The notes under the pieces are model-generated. The model ran no database searches. It was given only the letters and a program-made list of their open reading frames with translations, and was not told the origin of the DNA. This document shows positions 43,428 through 52,175 of a stretch of 64,000 nt of DNA, one piece after another; the stretch's first letter is position 1; the number at the start of each line of letters is the position of its first letter. Made by a program: the position numbers and the translations under genes. Location: positions 2,352,501-2,416,500 of the forward strand of contig NZ_AP024620.1 in the NCBI RefSeq assembly GCF_023734095.1, read 5' to 3'. The DNA comes from Moorella sp. Hama-1. Lineage in GTDB: Bacteria > Bacillota > DSM-521 > Neomoorellales > Neomoorellaceae.

Positions 43428-43684
43428 CTGCCTTCCCGTTCCTTTTGCCAGTGATCTACGATACCTTTGGGTGCGTAGACAAACATCATTACAACACCTT
43501 CGTTGGTTTCATTGTGCAGTTCATGGAAATCTCCCGCTTGTTCGTGCTCATGTCCTGGAATACCCCCGCCGGGAAATACTGTCACATGTCCCATTACAAA
43601 ATTTTTGCTTCCAGAGGGGCACCAGGTCCTACCAGCAGGCACGTTATCCTACCGGATAAAAATCGCTCTCCACGCAGTTCCATG
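43400..43684 (-). pseudogene. Broken cupin-domain protein
   Basis: The reading frame begins MELRGERFLSGRITCLLVG, then shifts at a run of five A (complement of 43602-43606), where a sixth A would restore frame into NFVMGHVTVFPGGGIPGHEHEQ. The central cupin strands are missing: sequence jumps from HEHEQ to AGDFHELHNETNEGVVMMFVY. Hence one frameshift plus an internal deletion of roughly 35 codons. The metal-binding HxH and the second His remain but the barrel cannot form. Cupins of this type often are sugar or keto-acid isomerases or dioxygenases. Confidence 0.72.
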
Positions 43685-43734
43685 TAGTTAACTTTTTCCG
43701 TATTATCCACTCCTTTTAAAGGAGGTCTAGCCTT

Positions 43735-44823
43735 CTATGGAACAAGCACCGCCTTAACTGCTTCTTTGCTGGCCATAACCCTTAAAGCCTCGTTAACCCT
43801 GGTAAGAGGGAAACGGTGAGTTATCATGCCGGCAAAAAGCCCGGGCTGCGTTAGAATCATAGCCATGGCCCGGTAAACATGGCGGGTATCGCTGACCCAC
43901 ACCCCCTGCAGGCGGATATTCCGACGGGCCAGGTGCTGGTAACCGTCAAAGGCGAAGGTTCCCCCCGGCTGGCTGAAACCTATGCTGAGGACAGTACCTC
44001 CCGGTCTTGCCAGGGTAATGGCTTCCTGCAAAGCTGCAGCATTGCCGGCCGCCTCAACTACGAGATCGGCCCCGCGGCCGTAGGTCAGACCCAGGATGAT
44101 CTGCCGCCGCTCCTCTTTCGGGACGGCGTGGCGGTCCAGAGTAACAGTCGCTCCAAATTCCCGCCCCATTTCCAGTCGCGCCTTAGAACCCCCGCTCACG
44201 ACAACATTGGTGGCTCCATAGGACCGAGCAAAGGCTACAGCAAACAGACCTAAAGGCCCGGGGCCGATAACTACCACTGTATCGCCCGGTTCAGGCCGGG
44301 CCAGGTCAAAGCCGTGAGCCGCCGTGGCTCCAGAGCACGAAGCAGCTACCAGGACGGCCGGGTCAATGCCTGCCGGCACCCGGAAAATATCAGCACCAGC
44401 CTGGAGGATGATATATTCCGCATAGCAGCCATTTAAATATGGGGGCTCACTACAGGAAATATTGATTCCCTGGACGACCCGGTTGGGGCATAAAGATGCT
44501 TCCTGCAGCACGGCGCAGTAGTAGCAGTGACCGCAGGAAACACCCCGGTTCCAAAAAATAAGGTCGCCCTCTTTTAGTTCCTCCCCTTCGACCGTCAGCT
44601 TTCTACCTTTGATACCGGCTACCTCACCCACGCCTTCGTGGCCCAGGATCATGGGCAGCCTGGCGCGAGGATCCTCCCCCTGCCAGATGTGCAAGTCGGA
44701 ACCGCAAACCCCGGCGGCTTTGATTTTTACTAAAACCTGCCCCGCCTCTAGTTCGGGAATAACGATTTCTCGAGCTATTAAAGGTTCCTTAAATGCTTCT
44801 AAGACATAGGCTAGAGCTTTCAT
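43735..44823 (-). CDS. Zinc-dependent alcohol/polyol dehydrogenase (MDR family)
   Basis: 362 residues of the medium-chain dehydrogenase family (threonine/sorbitol dehydrogenase-like). Catalytic zinc ligands are in GVCGSD and GHEGVGEV, the structural zinc Cys are in CGHCYYCAVLQEASLCPN, and the Rossmann motif is VIGPGPLGLFA. The ATG overlaps the stop of the preceding UroD-like gene (ATGA), so the two are coupled. It probably oxidises a secondary alcohol derived from the imported substrate. Confidence 0.9.
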   Translation of the reverse strand: MKALAYVLEAFKEPLIAREIVIPELEAGQVLVKIKAAGVCGSDLHIWQGEDPRARLPMILGHEGVGEVAGIKGRKLTVEGEELKEGDLIFWNRGVSCGHCYYCAVLQEASLCPNRVVQGINISCSEPPYLNGCYAEYIILQAGADIFRVPAGIDPAVLVAASCSGATAAHGFDLARPEPGDTVVVIGPGPLGLFAVAFARSYGATNVVVSGGSKARLEMGREFGATVTLDRHAVPKEERRQIILGLTYGRGADLVVEAAGNAAALQEAITLARPGGTVLSIGFSQPGGTFAFDGYQHLARRNIRLQGVWVSDTRHVYRAMAMILTQPGLFAGMITHRFPLTRVNEALRVMASKEAVKAVLVP

Positions 44824-45836
44824 GCAATTCCCTCGCGTTCTGCCATGTAAGTTGCTAGTACTTGTTTTAGATAAAGCACATTTTCCGGGGCAGCGCCGTA
44901 GGGCACTACTCCACACCCCAGGATGAAACCACCACCGGGTGCCCCTTTAGCCAGCACTTCCCTGGTCTGGGCGGCAATCAGCTCTTTGGGGCCCGTTTCC
45001 AGTACCCGGGATTGAATGCTGCCCCGCAGGAGAATACCAGCCGCCCGGGCCTTTGCTTTATAGGCTATAAGGTCGGTACCGTAATCAGCCATAAGGATAG
45101 AGGAACCTGTTTGCACCAGCCAGTCAACAATAGGGGTAGTATTGCCGCCGCTGATTAAGCCAACGCTGGTGGCCCCGGATACCTTTAAGGTGGCAATTAA
45201 GCGTTTTTCCCGGTAAAAAGCAAATTGCTGGTAGAGTTCCGGCGAAAGCAGGGGCGGCGTAATCCAGGATTCATTGATCGAGATAGCGGTTATACCCCGC
45301 TTAATCATAGCCGTGCCTACTGTCTGGCCAACTTCGGTGGCAAAATCAAGCAGGGCGCCAGCAAAATCCGGTTGGGTCAACAAATCTAAAACAAAACTTT
45401 CATACCCCCGCAGCAGGGCCGCCAGAGTAAAAGGGCCAACCATGGCTGCCCCCACCGGTACCTCCAGGCCAATGGCTTCCTTGACCTGGCTGGCAGCTTC
45501 CAGGAGCAGGGGCAGGCGCCCGTCATGTTCCGGGTCTGGAAGGTGCAACCGTCGTAAATCGGCCGGCCCATTGACGATGTTGCCAGCAATGGCCGGGATA
45601 GCTTCATCGTGGAAATATTGCACCGAGCACCCTAGGGCTTCAGCCTCCACGTTATAAATATCAATGCCGACGGTAACTAAATCGTGGTGGTAGAGCTCGT
45701 AAGCTTTTAGTTGCCCTGCGACAATCAGCTCGGCATTTCTGGCCATGTTTGAAGGGGTTACGCCAATTAAAGCCGCAGCATGCTCATAAATCACCGGCAC
45801 AAACAGAATTTTTTCTCCGGCAATAGAAATATCCAT
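44820..45836 (-). CDS. UroD-superfamily protein (methyltransferase-like)
   Basis: 338 residues from ATG 45836. UroD/MtaA barrel features: NAELIVAGQLKAYELYHHD, VGAAMVGPFTLAALLRG, C-terminal GGGFILGCGVVPYGAAPENV. The HxCG zinc motif of the other UroD-like protein in this window is replaced by SGGNTTP, so the chemistry may differ. It follows livF by 16 bases and overlaps the dehydrogenase gene. As no corrinoid protein is near, a methyl transfer role is only suggested by family. Confidence 0.78.
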   Translation of the reverse strand: MDISIAGEKILFVPVIYEHAAALIGVTPSNMARNAELIVAGQLKAYELYHHDLVTVGIDIYNVEAEALGCSVQYFHDEAIPAIAGNIVNGPADLRRLHLPDPEHDGRLPLLLEAASQVKEAIGLEVPVGAAMVGPFTLAALLRGYESFVLDLLTQPDFAGALLDFATEVGQTVGTAMIKRGITAISINESWITPPLLSPELYQQFAFYREKRLIATLKVSGATSVGLISGGNTTPIVDWLVQTGSSILMADYGTDLIAYKAKARAAGILLRGSIQSRVLETGPKELIAAQTREVLAKGAPGGGFILGCGVVPYGAAPENVLYLKQVLATYMAEREGIA

Positions 45837-45852
45837 CACTCGATTACCCCCA

Positions 45853-46575
45853 TCAGTTGCCCGCTTTACATTCCACCTGTTCACCCAGATAGGCATTGCG
45901 AATACTGGGATCAGCCAATAAGTCTTTGCCCTGACCGGCCATGGTAATCCGGCCGTTTTCCAAAACATAGGCGTAATCGCATGAGCTCAGGGCCTTACGG
46001 GCGTTCTGCTCCACCAGCAGGACCGTAACCCCTTCCTCGCGAATTCTCTTGATGATCGTAAAAATAGTGTTCACGACCAGCGGCGCCAGGCCCAAAGAAG
46101 GTTCATCAAAAAGCATCACCTTCGGATTGGACATTAAGCCCCGTCCTACAGCCAGCATCTGCTGTTCACCGCCGCTTAAGGTGCCGGCGTACTGGTTGGC
46201 GCGTTCCTTAAGCACCGGAAATAAGGTAAAGATATGCTCCATATTCCTGGCTATTTCCTGGCTGTTGCGCAGGTAACCACCCATGAGCAAATTCTCCTTT
46301 ACCGTCAGACCGGAGAAAACTTTGCGTCCTTCCGGCACCTGGACAATGCCCCGTTTGACCACCAGATAGGGCTGCCGCGGTAATTCACTACCCATAAACA
46401 GGATCGAACCCTGCCGGGGACGGACACGGCCTGAGATGGTATTAAGCAGCGTACTTTTACCGGCGCCATTGGCTCCGATAATACTGACAATCTGGCCCTG
46501 CTTAACCTCTAAATTAACGTCCTGCAAGGCCATTATTGCTCCATACCCGGCGCTTAGATTTTTAATAGTCAACAT
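45853..46575 (-). CDS. livF: Branched-chain amino acid-type ABC transporter ATPase LivF
   Basis: 240 residues. Walker A GANGAGKST, signature LSGGEQQMLAVGRGL, Walker B VMLFDEPSLGL. LivF-type ATPases pair with LivG for importers of branched-chain amino acids, amides, urea or aromatic acids. Only two bases separate it from livG. Confidence 0.93.
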   Translation of the reverse strand: MLTIKNLSAGYGAIMALQDVNLEVKQGQIVSIIGANGAGKSTLLNTISGRVRPRQGSILFMGSELPRQPYLVVKRGIVQVPEGRKVFSGLTVKENLLMGGYLRNSQEIARNMEHIFTLFPVLKERANQYAGTLSGGEQQMLAVGRGLMSNPKVMLFDEPSLGLAPLVVNTIFTIIKRIREEGVTVLLVEQNARKALSSCDYAYVLENGRITMAGQGKDLLADPSIRNAYLGEQVECKAGN

Positions 46576-46577
46576 CT

Positions 46578-47342
46578 TTATCCCTCGTCCCCCAGATAGG
46601 CCTTGATAACTTCTTCATTGCACTGGATCTCTGCCGGTGTACCACTGGCCAGGGTCTTGCCAAAGTTCTGGACGTAGATATACCGGCAAAGCTGCATGAC
46701 TACCTCCATACGATGTTCAATCAAGAGAATCGCCAGCCCTAATTCCCGGTTTAATTTACCGATTAACTTAATAAGATCAGCAACTTCTTTGGGATTCAGG
46801 CCGGCGGCAGGTTCATCCAATAGTAAAACCTTCGGCCCGGTGGCCAATGCTCGGGCAATCTCTAGGCGGCGTTGAATACCGTAGGGTAAATTCTCCGGCC
46901 GCCAGTCTTTATACGGCACTAAGTCGACCAGCTCCAGATACTCCCTCACCTTCGCCCTGGTTTCCCTTTCAGCCCGGATTTTACCTGGTAATGACAGGAG
47001 ACAGGGAAAAATACTATATTTAGTAACCGGATCCATCGCTGTCATGACATTTTCCGCCACGGTTAAGCCTTTAAATAGACGGATGTTCTGGAAAGTCCGG
47101 CTCAAACCGGCCCTGGCCACCTGGTGTTGCTCACGATTGGTAATATCCTGGCCGGCAAGGGTTATTCGTCCGCCGTCAGCCTTGTAAATACCGGAAATGA
47201 GATTAAAAATCGTTGTTTTGCCGGCTCCGTTAGGGCCGATAATCCCGATTATCGCCTTATCAGGCAGAGAAAGGGAAAAATCGGCTACTGCCTGGATCCC
47301 TCCGAACCTCTTGTGCAGTCCCTGAATTTCTAAAATATTCAT
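46578..47342 (-). CDS. livG: Branched-chain amino acid-type ABC transporter ATPase LivG
   Basis: 254 residues. Walker A GPNGAGKTT, signature LPYGIQRRLEIARAL (the Y instead of S is common in LivG), Walker B VLLLDEPAAGLN. It overlaps the end of livM by four bases (ATGA). Confidence 0.93.
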   Translation of the reverse strand: MNILEIQGLHKRFGGIQAVADFSLSLPDKAIIGIIGPNGAGKTTIFNLISGIYKADGGRITLAGQDITNREQHQVARAGLSRTFQNIRLFKGLTVAENVMTAMDPVTKYSIFPCLLSLPGKIRAERETRAKVREYLELVDLVPYKDWRPENLPYGIQRRLEIARALATGPKVLLLDEPAAGLNPKEVADLIKLIGKLNRELGLAILLIEHRMEVVMQLCRYIYVQNFGKTLASGTPAEIQCNEEVIKAYLGDEG

Positions 47343-48208
47343 GGCCTATCAACACCCTTTTTCCTGGTCCCCAAGTGGCGCCATAGGGCCAGCAAGGAAA
47401 TCTCATATTCCCCAAATAAACCGGTGGGTTTAAAGTTCAAAATTAGGAGGACAATTACGCAGTAGGCGACAATACGCCACTCGGCCGCGGCGCGTAATAT
47501 TTCCGGCATGCCGGTAAGGAAAGCACTGGCGAAGATGGCCCCCGTCAAGCTGTTGACCCCACCAAAAAAAACCATGATAATCCACTCGGCCGATTTCGTC
47601 CAGCCGAACATTACCGGTTCGACATAAGTTGTATAGAAGCCATAGAGAACTCCCGCATAGGTGGTAATGGCTGCCGATAAAAGAAAGGCCGTCATTTTTA
47701 CCCGGTTAACATCGATGCCCATGGACCTGGCCGCTAGTTCGTCACTGCGTAGCGCCAAGCATTGACGACCGTAACGAGAATTTTTAAATCCCCAAACAAG
47801 GATCAAGCAAACAACGGCGGAAACAATCGCCAGGGTCAGAGTAGTCTGTTTGGGAATTCCGGACAGGCCGGTAGCGCCGCCGGTAACGTTAACTGCCTGG
47901 TTCAAAAGGGCCGCTATGGCCTCCCCGAAGCCGAAAGTGACCAGGGAGATATAGTCCCGGCGTAACCTGATAGTTGGTAGACCGACGATCAGGCCTGCCA
48001 CCAGGCCGATGCTAATGGCGCCAACCGCTGCCAGGATAAAGGGGAAATTATATTTCACCGCCATCAGGCCGGCGACATAGGCGCCAATGCCCATAAAGGC
48101 CGCCTGGCCCAAAGAAAAGAGGCCGGTTAACCCGGTTAAAACAAAAACCCCCGTCACCGCGATCACATTTATTGCTGTAAAGGTTAAAACTGATATTAGT
48201 AGGTCCAT
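47339..48208 (-). CDS. livM: Branched-chain amino acid-type ABC permease LivM
   Basis: 289 residues, multiple membrane helices, with the LivM-type loop (GRQCLALRSDELAARSMGIDVNRVKMTAF) that contacts the ATPase. Coupled to livG by a four-base overlap. Confidence 0.92.
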   Translation of the reverse strand: MDLLISVLTFTAINVIAVTGVFVLTGLTGLFSLGQAAFMGIGAYVAGLMAVKYNFPFILAAVGAISIGLVAGLIVGLPTIRLRRDYISLVTFGFGEAIAALLNQAVNVTGGATGLSGIPKQTTLTLAIVSAVVCLILVWGFKNSRYGRQCLALRSDELAARSMGIDVNRVKMTAFLLSAAITTYAGVLYGFYTTYVEPVMFGWTKSAEWIIMVFFGGVNSLTGAIFASAFLTGMPEILRAAAEWRIVAYCVIVLLILNFKPTGLFGEYEISLLALWRHLGTRKKGVDRP

Positions 48209-48223
48209 TTATCATGCTCCTGT

Positions 48224-49096
48224 TCACGCTTTTTCCTGGATATGGCTACCGGCAATGCCCCGGGGTCGCACCAGGAGGAAAAGCAGCATAATGATAAAGA
48301 TAAATACCGGGGATATTCCTGAACCAACCAGGCGGATGAGAAAAATCTCCACCATCCCTAAGAGGAAAGCTCCGGTAACGGCACCTTCAAGGCTACCTAG
48401 ACCACCGATAACCGATGCGATAAAGCCTTTAACTACCATTTGGCCTAACTGGGGATAAAGAGTATAGCTGATCCCCAAGAAGACACCGCTGATGCCGCCT
48501 AGAAAACCGGCCAGGAAAAAAGCCAGTTGGATAATTCGTAAGACATTTATGCCCATAAGGCCCGAAGTATCTAGATCATAGGAAACAGAACGTAGGGCTG
48601 TACCTAGTTTGGTCCGGTAAATGATTATTGCCAGGATTATCAAGGCCAAGGTCGAAATGCAGAACATGATTAAATCCGGAACCCCGATAATTAACCGGCC
48701 TAGCTTAATTGTATTTACCGGAAAGAAGTTGGGGTAGGAGTAAAAGTTGGTGCTAAAAAAGATGGTCATCAGGTTTTCTAGTAACATGCCCAGAGTGATC
48801 GAAGAAACAAAGTAGTAGATTACGGGGCTCTTATTGTTGCGGATGCGGCGAAAAGCCACCAGTTCCGCCAGCAAGCCAAGCAACCCGCCAGCCAGAGAGG
48901 CTATGAGCAGGGTCGCCAGTAATGAGGTGTGCCAGAAACGGGTAGCTAAAAAGCCCGCATAAGCCGTTACGGTCATAAAGCCGCCATGAGCGAAATTGCT
49001 GAACTTCAGTATATTGAAAATTATGGCAAACCCTACAGCGATCAAGGCATAAACCGCGCCCAGGGATAACCCGTTAATAATTAATTGTGCCGTCAT
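48224..49096 (-). CDS. livH: Branched-chain amino acid-type ABC permease LivH
   Basis: 290 residues, hydrophobic, with the LivH start (INGLSLGAVYALIAVGFAIIFNIL) and the GTALRSVSYDLDTSGLMGINV coupling loop. Pairs with LivM to form the channel. It lies 87 bases downstream of livK. Confidence 0.92.
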   Translation of the reverse strand: MTAQLIINGLSLGAVYALIAVGFAIIFNILKFSNFAHGGFMTVTAYAGFLATRFWHTSLLATLLIASLAGGLLGLLAELVAFRRIRNNKSPVIYYFVSSITLGMLLENLMTIFFSTNFYSYPNFFPVNTIKLGRLIIGVPDLIMFCISTLALIILAIIIYRTKLGTALRSVSYDLDTSGLMGINVLRIIQLAFFLAGFLGGISGVFLGISYTLYPQLGQMVVKGFIASVIGGLGSLEGAVTGAFLLGMVEIFLIRLVGSGISPVFIFIIMLLFLLVRPRGIAGSHIQEKA

Positions 49097-49183
49097 ACTC
49101 CTGACGCTCCTTTAAACCGATACCTGATTACCAGGGAGGACGCGGCATTCCGCGCCCGCCCCGGTTTTGGCCATGTCATCCCG

Positions 49184-50389
49184 TTATTGCTGTTGTTGTT
49201 CCTTGGTAATATAACGTTCCTTAGTAACATACTGGCCCTTCTCGATCTTGATCATCACCATGGAAAGACCGTAGGGACGGTGGGTTTTGGGCGAAATACT
49301 GATAATGCCGGTCGTTCCTTTGAGATCTTTCGTCTGCTCCAGGGCGTCGCGCACTTTGACCGGATCAGGAGTACCAGCCCGCTTAATGGCGTCGGCAATG
49401 ACCAGGATGCTATCATAGCCGATAAAAGCTTTGTTAAGGGGTTCTTCGTTATAGGCCGCCTTATAAGCCGCTGCCACCTCTTTAATTTGCGGATCTTCAG
49501 CGGCAATATTATTGGGGAAATAAACATCGTTGGCGGCATCGCCGGCCAATTCGGCAAAGGGTGGGGCAAAATCCAGACCGCCGACAATAGGCACGTTGAT
49601 ACCCATTTGGCGCGCCTGCTGAACTGCCAGGACATCCTCCTGGATATAGTTGGGTATAAAAATAGCCTCCGCCCCGGTAGCTTGGATTTCAGCCAACTGC
49701 GTCTTATAATCTTTGTCACTGGTTTTATATGTCTGTTCGGAAACGATCTGGCTGCCATGGCTTTTAACGTAGTCGATAAAAGGTTTTGCCAGTGAAACAG
49801 AATAGGCATTGGCCTGGTTATATAAGACGCCTATCTTTTTCACATTTAACTTATCCATGGTATAGCCGGCTACGATTTGGGCTTGCTGGACGCTACTCGG
49901 CTGGATCAGGAAGTTATAGCCCCAGGGCTTGCCGTCATTCTTGGTGGTGGCCCGCTCGTCAATAAAACTACCCAGAATAGCTACTTTGGTGTTTTCAGCA
50001 ATAGGCGCCAGGGCGATACCGATGTTACTGACCGGCGGGCCAATTATAGCTGCTGCTTTATCCTGGGAAGCAAGGCGGTTATAGGCATTGATGGCTTCCT
50101 GGACATCGTTTTTAGTATCATAGGTAACGAGCTTTAGCTTTTTGCCATTAATGCCACCATCCTTGTTAATCCTATCAATAGCCAGTTGGGCGCCGTTGGT
50201 CACGGCTTTACCCCACACAGAAGTGGTTGAACTTAAATCCTGCAAGTTACCTATAATGATTTGGTCGCCAGTACTACCCTGTTGGCTGTTGCCGCTTTGA
50301 CCCTTCCCCGGGGAGGAATTGCTCTGGCCGCAGGCAACCAGCCCTAAAGCCAGGATGATGGCTAGTACAGAAACTACTATTTTTTTCAT
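49184..50389 (-). CDS. livK: Branched-chain amino acid-type substrate-binding lipoprotein LivK
   Basis: 401 residues from ATG 50389 (GGAGG upstream). A lipoprotein signal (MKKIVVSVLAIILALGLVAC) and a type 1 periplasmic-binding fold (IIGNLQDLSSTTSVWGKAVTNG near the mature start). The neighbouring OYE, flavoprotein, UroD-like and dehydrogenase genes make a non-amino-acid ligand, such as an aromatic or small organic acid, quite possible. Confidence 0.92.
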   Translation of the reverse strand: MKKIVVSVLAIILALGLVACGQSNSSPGKGQSGNSQQGSTGDQIIIGNLQDLSSTTSVWGKAVTNGAQLAIDRINKDGGINGKKLKLVTYDTKNDVQEAINAYNRLASQDKAAAIIGPPVSNIGIALAPIAENTKVAILGSFIDERATTKNDGKPWGYNFLIQPSSVQQAQIVAGYTMDKLNVKKIGVLYNQANAYSVSLAKPFIDYVKSHGSQIVSEQTYKTSDKDYKTQLAEIQATGAEAIFIPNYIQEDVLAVQQARQMGINVPIVGGLDFAPPFAELAGDAANDVYFPNNIAAEDPQIKEVAAAYKAAYNEEPLNKAFIGYDSILVIADAIKRAGTPDPVKVRDALEQTKDLKGTTGIISISPKTHRPYGLSMVMIKIEKGQYVTKERYITKEQQQQ

Positions 50390-50517
50390 ACCTTTAAGCA
50401 CCTCCAGTTTTTTCAATTCAGATTCCTTCTTTTGATACTTCAACCCGCAGCAAAGTTATTATTTATCTGTTATCCTCAAGCCCCCCCTCTCCGGTTAGAC
50501 TCTTTATTAATTTGGAG

Positions 50518-51531
50518 CTATCGCCCGCCAGCCGGCCCGTAACCAACCGACGCCCGGACCAGGAGTTGCGACGGTAGCCTTTCGACCGTGGGTCTGGATT
50601 TTCGTTTGCTGTTAATCAACCTAATCAACCTCTCCACTGCCCGTTGGCCGACTTCATAAAAGGGCTGGGCCATGGTGGTCAGGGGCGGGTCCATTAATTC
50701 CGACATATCCAAGTTATCATATCCCATGACAGCTATATCCTGTGGCACCCGCAGGCCCTTTTCTTTTAGAGCTTTAATGGCACCCAGGGCTTTAGGATCG
50801 CTGGCGGCAAAGACAGCGTCTGGTTGCTGCCCCCGTTCTAGGATGGTGAGGATGGCCCGGTAACCGTCTTCCCAATCTTTAGTGCCATGCACTACCAGAT
50901 CTTCATTATAAGTCAGCCCGGTTTCAGACAGGGCCGCCTGGTAACCGGCAAACCGCTGGCGATAGAGGTCAAGCTCCATGGTACCGTTGATCAAGGCAAT
51001 GCGGCGGTAACCGCGCTGGATAAGAAATTTTGTAGCCTCGTAACCACCCCGGTAGTTGTCGACGATAACAGCATCCACCTGATCCTCCATGTGACGGATC
51101 ATGAGAACCACCGGGAAGCCTTGCTCTTTAAGCTCTAAAATGTGGGTACTGGCTGCTGTGGCGGTGGAAAAGATCAGGCCGTCCACCAGGCGCTTGCGCA
51201 GGTTGTCGACATAGGCCTTTTCCGTTTCTATATCTTCGTCGGTATTACAGAGGATGACGGTATAACCGTGCTTTTTGGCAACGTCGGTAATCCCTTTAAT
51301 GGCTGCCGGGAAAACCAGGTTGCGGACATTAGGGATAATGAGGCCGATAGTTTTTGTCCGCCCTTCCTTTAACCCCTTGGCCAGGGCGTTTGGCTGGTAG
51401 TTGAGCTCACGTACGGCCTGGAGGACCTTCTCCCTCGTTTCCGGACTGACTATCACCCGGCCGCTTAAAGCGCGGGAGACGGTGCTAGGCGAAACCCCGG
51501 CCCGTTCAGCTACTTCTTTAATGTTAACCAT
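50518..51531 (-). CDS. LacI-family transcriptional regulator
   Basis: 337 residues: N-terminal LacI helix-turn-helix (NIKEVAERAGVSPSTVSRALSG) with hinge, then a periplasmic-binding-like effector domain (FAASDPKALGAIKAL, MGYDNLDMSELMDPPLTT). It is upstream of and co-directional with livK, 128 bases away, so it is probably the first gene and regulator of that operon. The uxaA gene upstream could also be a target. Confidence 0.92.
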   Translation of the reverse strand: MVNIKEVAERAGVSPSTVSRALSGRVIVSPETREKVLQAVRELNYQPNALAKGLKEGRTKTIGLIIPNVRNLVFPAAIKGITDVAKKHGYTVILCNTDEDIETEKAYVDNLRKRLVDGLIFSTATAASTHILELKEQGFPVVLMIRHMEDQVDAVIVDNYRGGYEATKFLIQRGYRRIALINGTMELDLYRQRFAGYQAALSETGLTYNEDLVVHGTKDWEDGYRAILTILERGQQPDAVFAASDPKALGAIKALKEKGLRVPQDIAVMGYDNLDMSELMDPPLTTMAQPFYEVGQRAVERLIRLINSKRKSRPTVERLPSQLLVRASVGYGPAGGR

Positions 51532-52175
51532 GTATTCAGCATCCTCTGCTGCAAACCTTTGTGCAATCCATTGTGCAATCGTTTGTAGAATCTATTCGCT
51601 ATGGATTGTTAAATTCCTGCTAAGGTAAGGTAAAAATTTTTAGCCCCTGGTAGGGGCTTTATAGTACTATAGTAACAATATTATTTTCATGGCAAATAAG
51701 GTAACCGTCGTACCAGGATTCGGTACTTGCCGTCCAGGCGTTCTTCCGCCTCGACCTAGGCCCGGTCAATCTGTGGCCAGTCTCGTGCCTACACATTTTC
51801 ACATTTTCTCTGGCATGGTGGCTCTTCACCCTGGAGTAGAGAGTCCAGGCGGCTGGAACCGGCCCGGACCCCGGTCGCCAGCAGCCGGCAATCTTTGAAG
51901 GGTTCAAGCCTCCCGGCCTTCAAGGCGGCGGCAAAGAGGCGGTTGGGCAGGCGGTAGTATTTACCGGGCTTCTAAGTCTACCCTACCGGGTCTCCCCAGC
52001 CCCGGTGCCCCGCCCAGGCCCCGAGGATAGCCGGCACAAGCAAGATGTGAAAAACATCCGGTTTAGTATAACTTAAATAGGATCCCCCCACCATCACCGG
52101 ACCCTCTCCGGACCCTCCCCGTTTTATGGACGATAGTATCATAAAGTAAGATTTAATGCAGAGCTGGTCCCGGTT
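51532..52175. other. Intergenic region between uxaA and the LacI regulator
   Basis: No intact gene. Near the LacI start is a direct repeat (see separate entry). On the minus strand, short stretches such as KYYRLPNRLF (about 51970-51940) and EERLDGKYRILVRR (about 51755-51715) in different frames look like debris of one or more lost genes that I cannot identify. The right end follows the uxaA stop codon. Confidence 0.4.
51559..51580. promoter_or_regulatory. Direct repeat upstream of the LacI regulator, possible operator
   Basis: TTGTGCAATC occurs at 51559-51568 and 51571-51580, 12 bases apart (about one helical turn), just upstream of the lacI-type gene. Possible autoregulatory site; binding is not shown. 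Confidence 0.4.
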
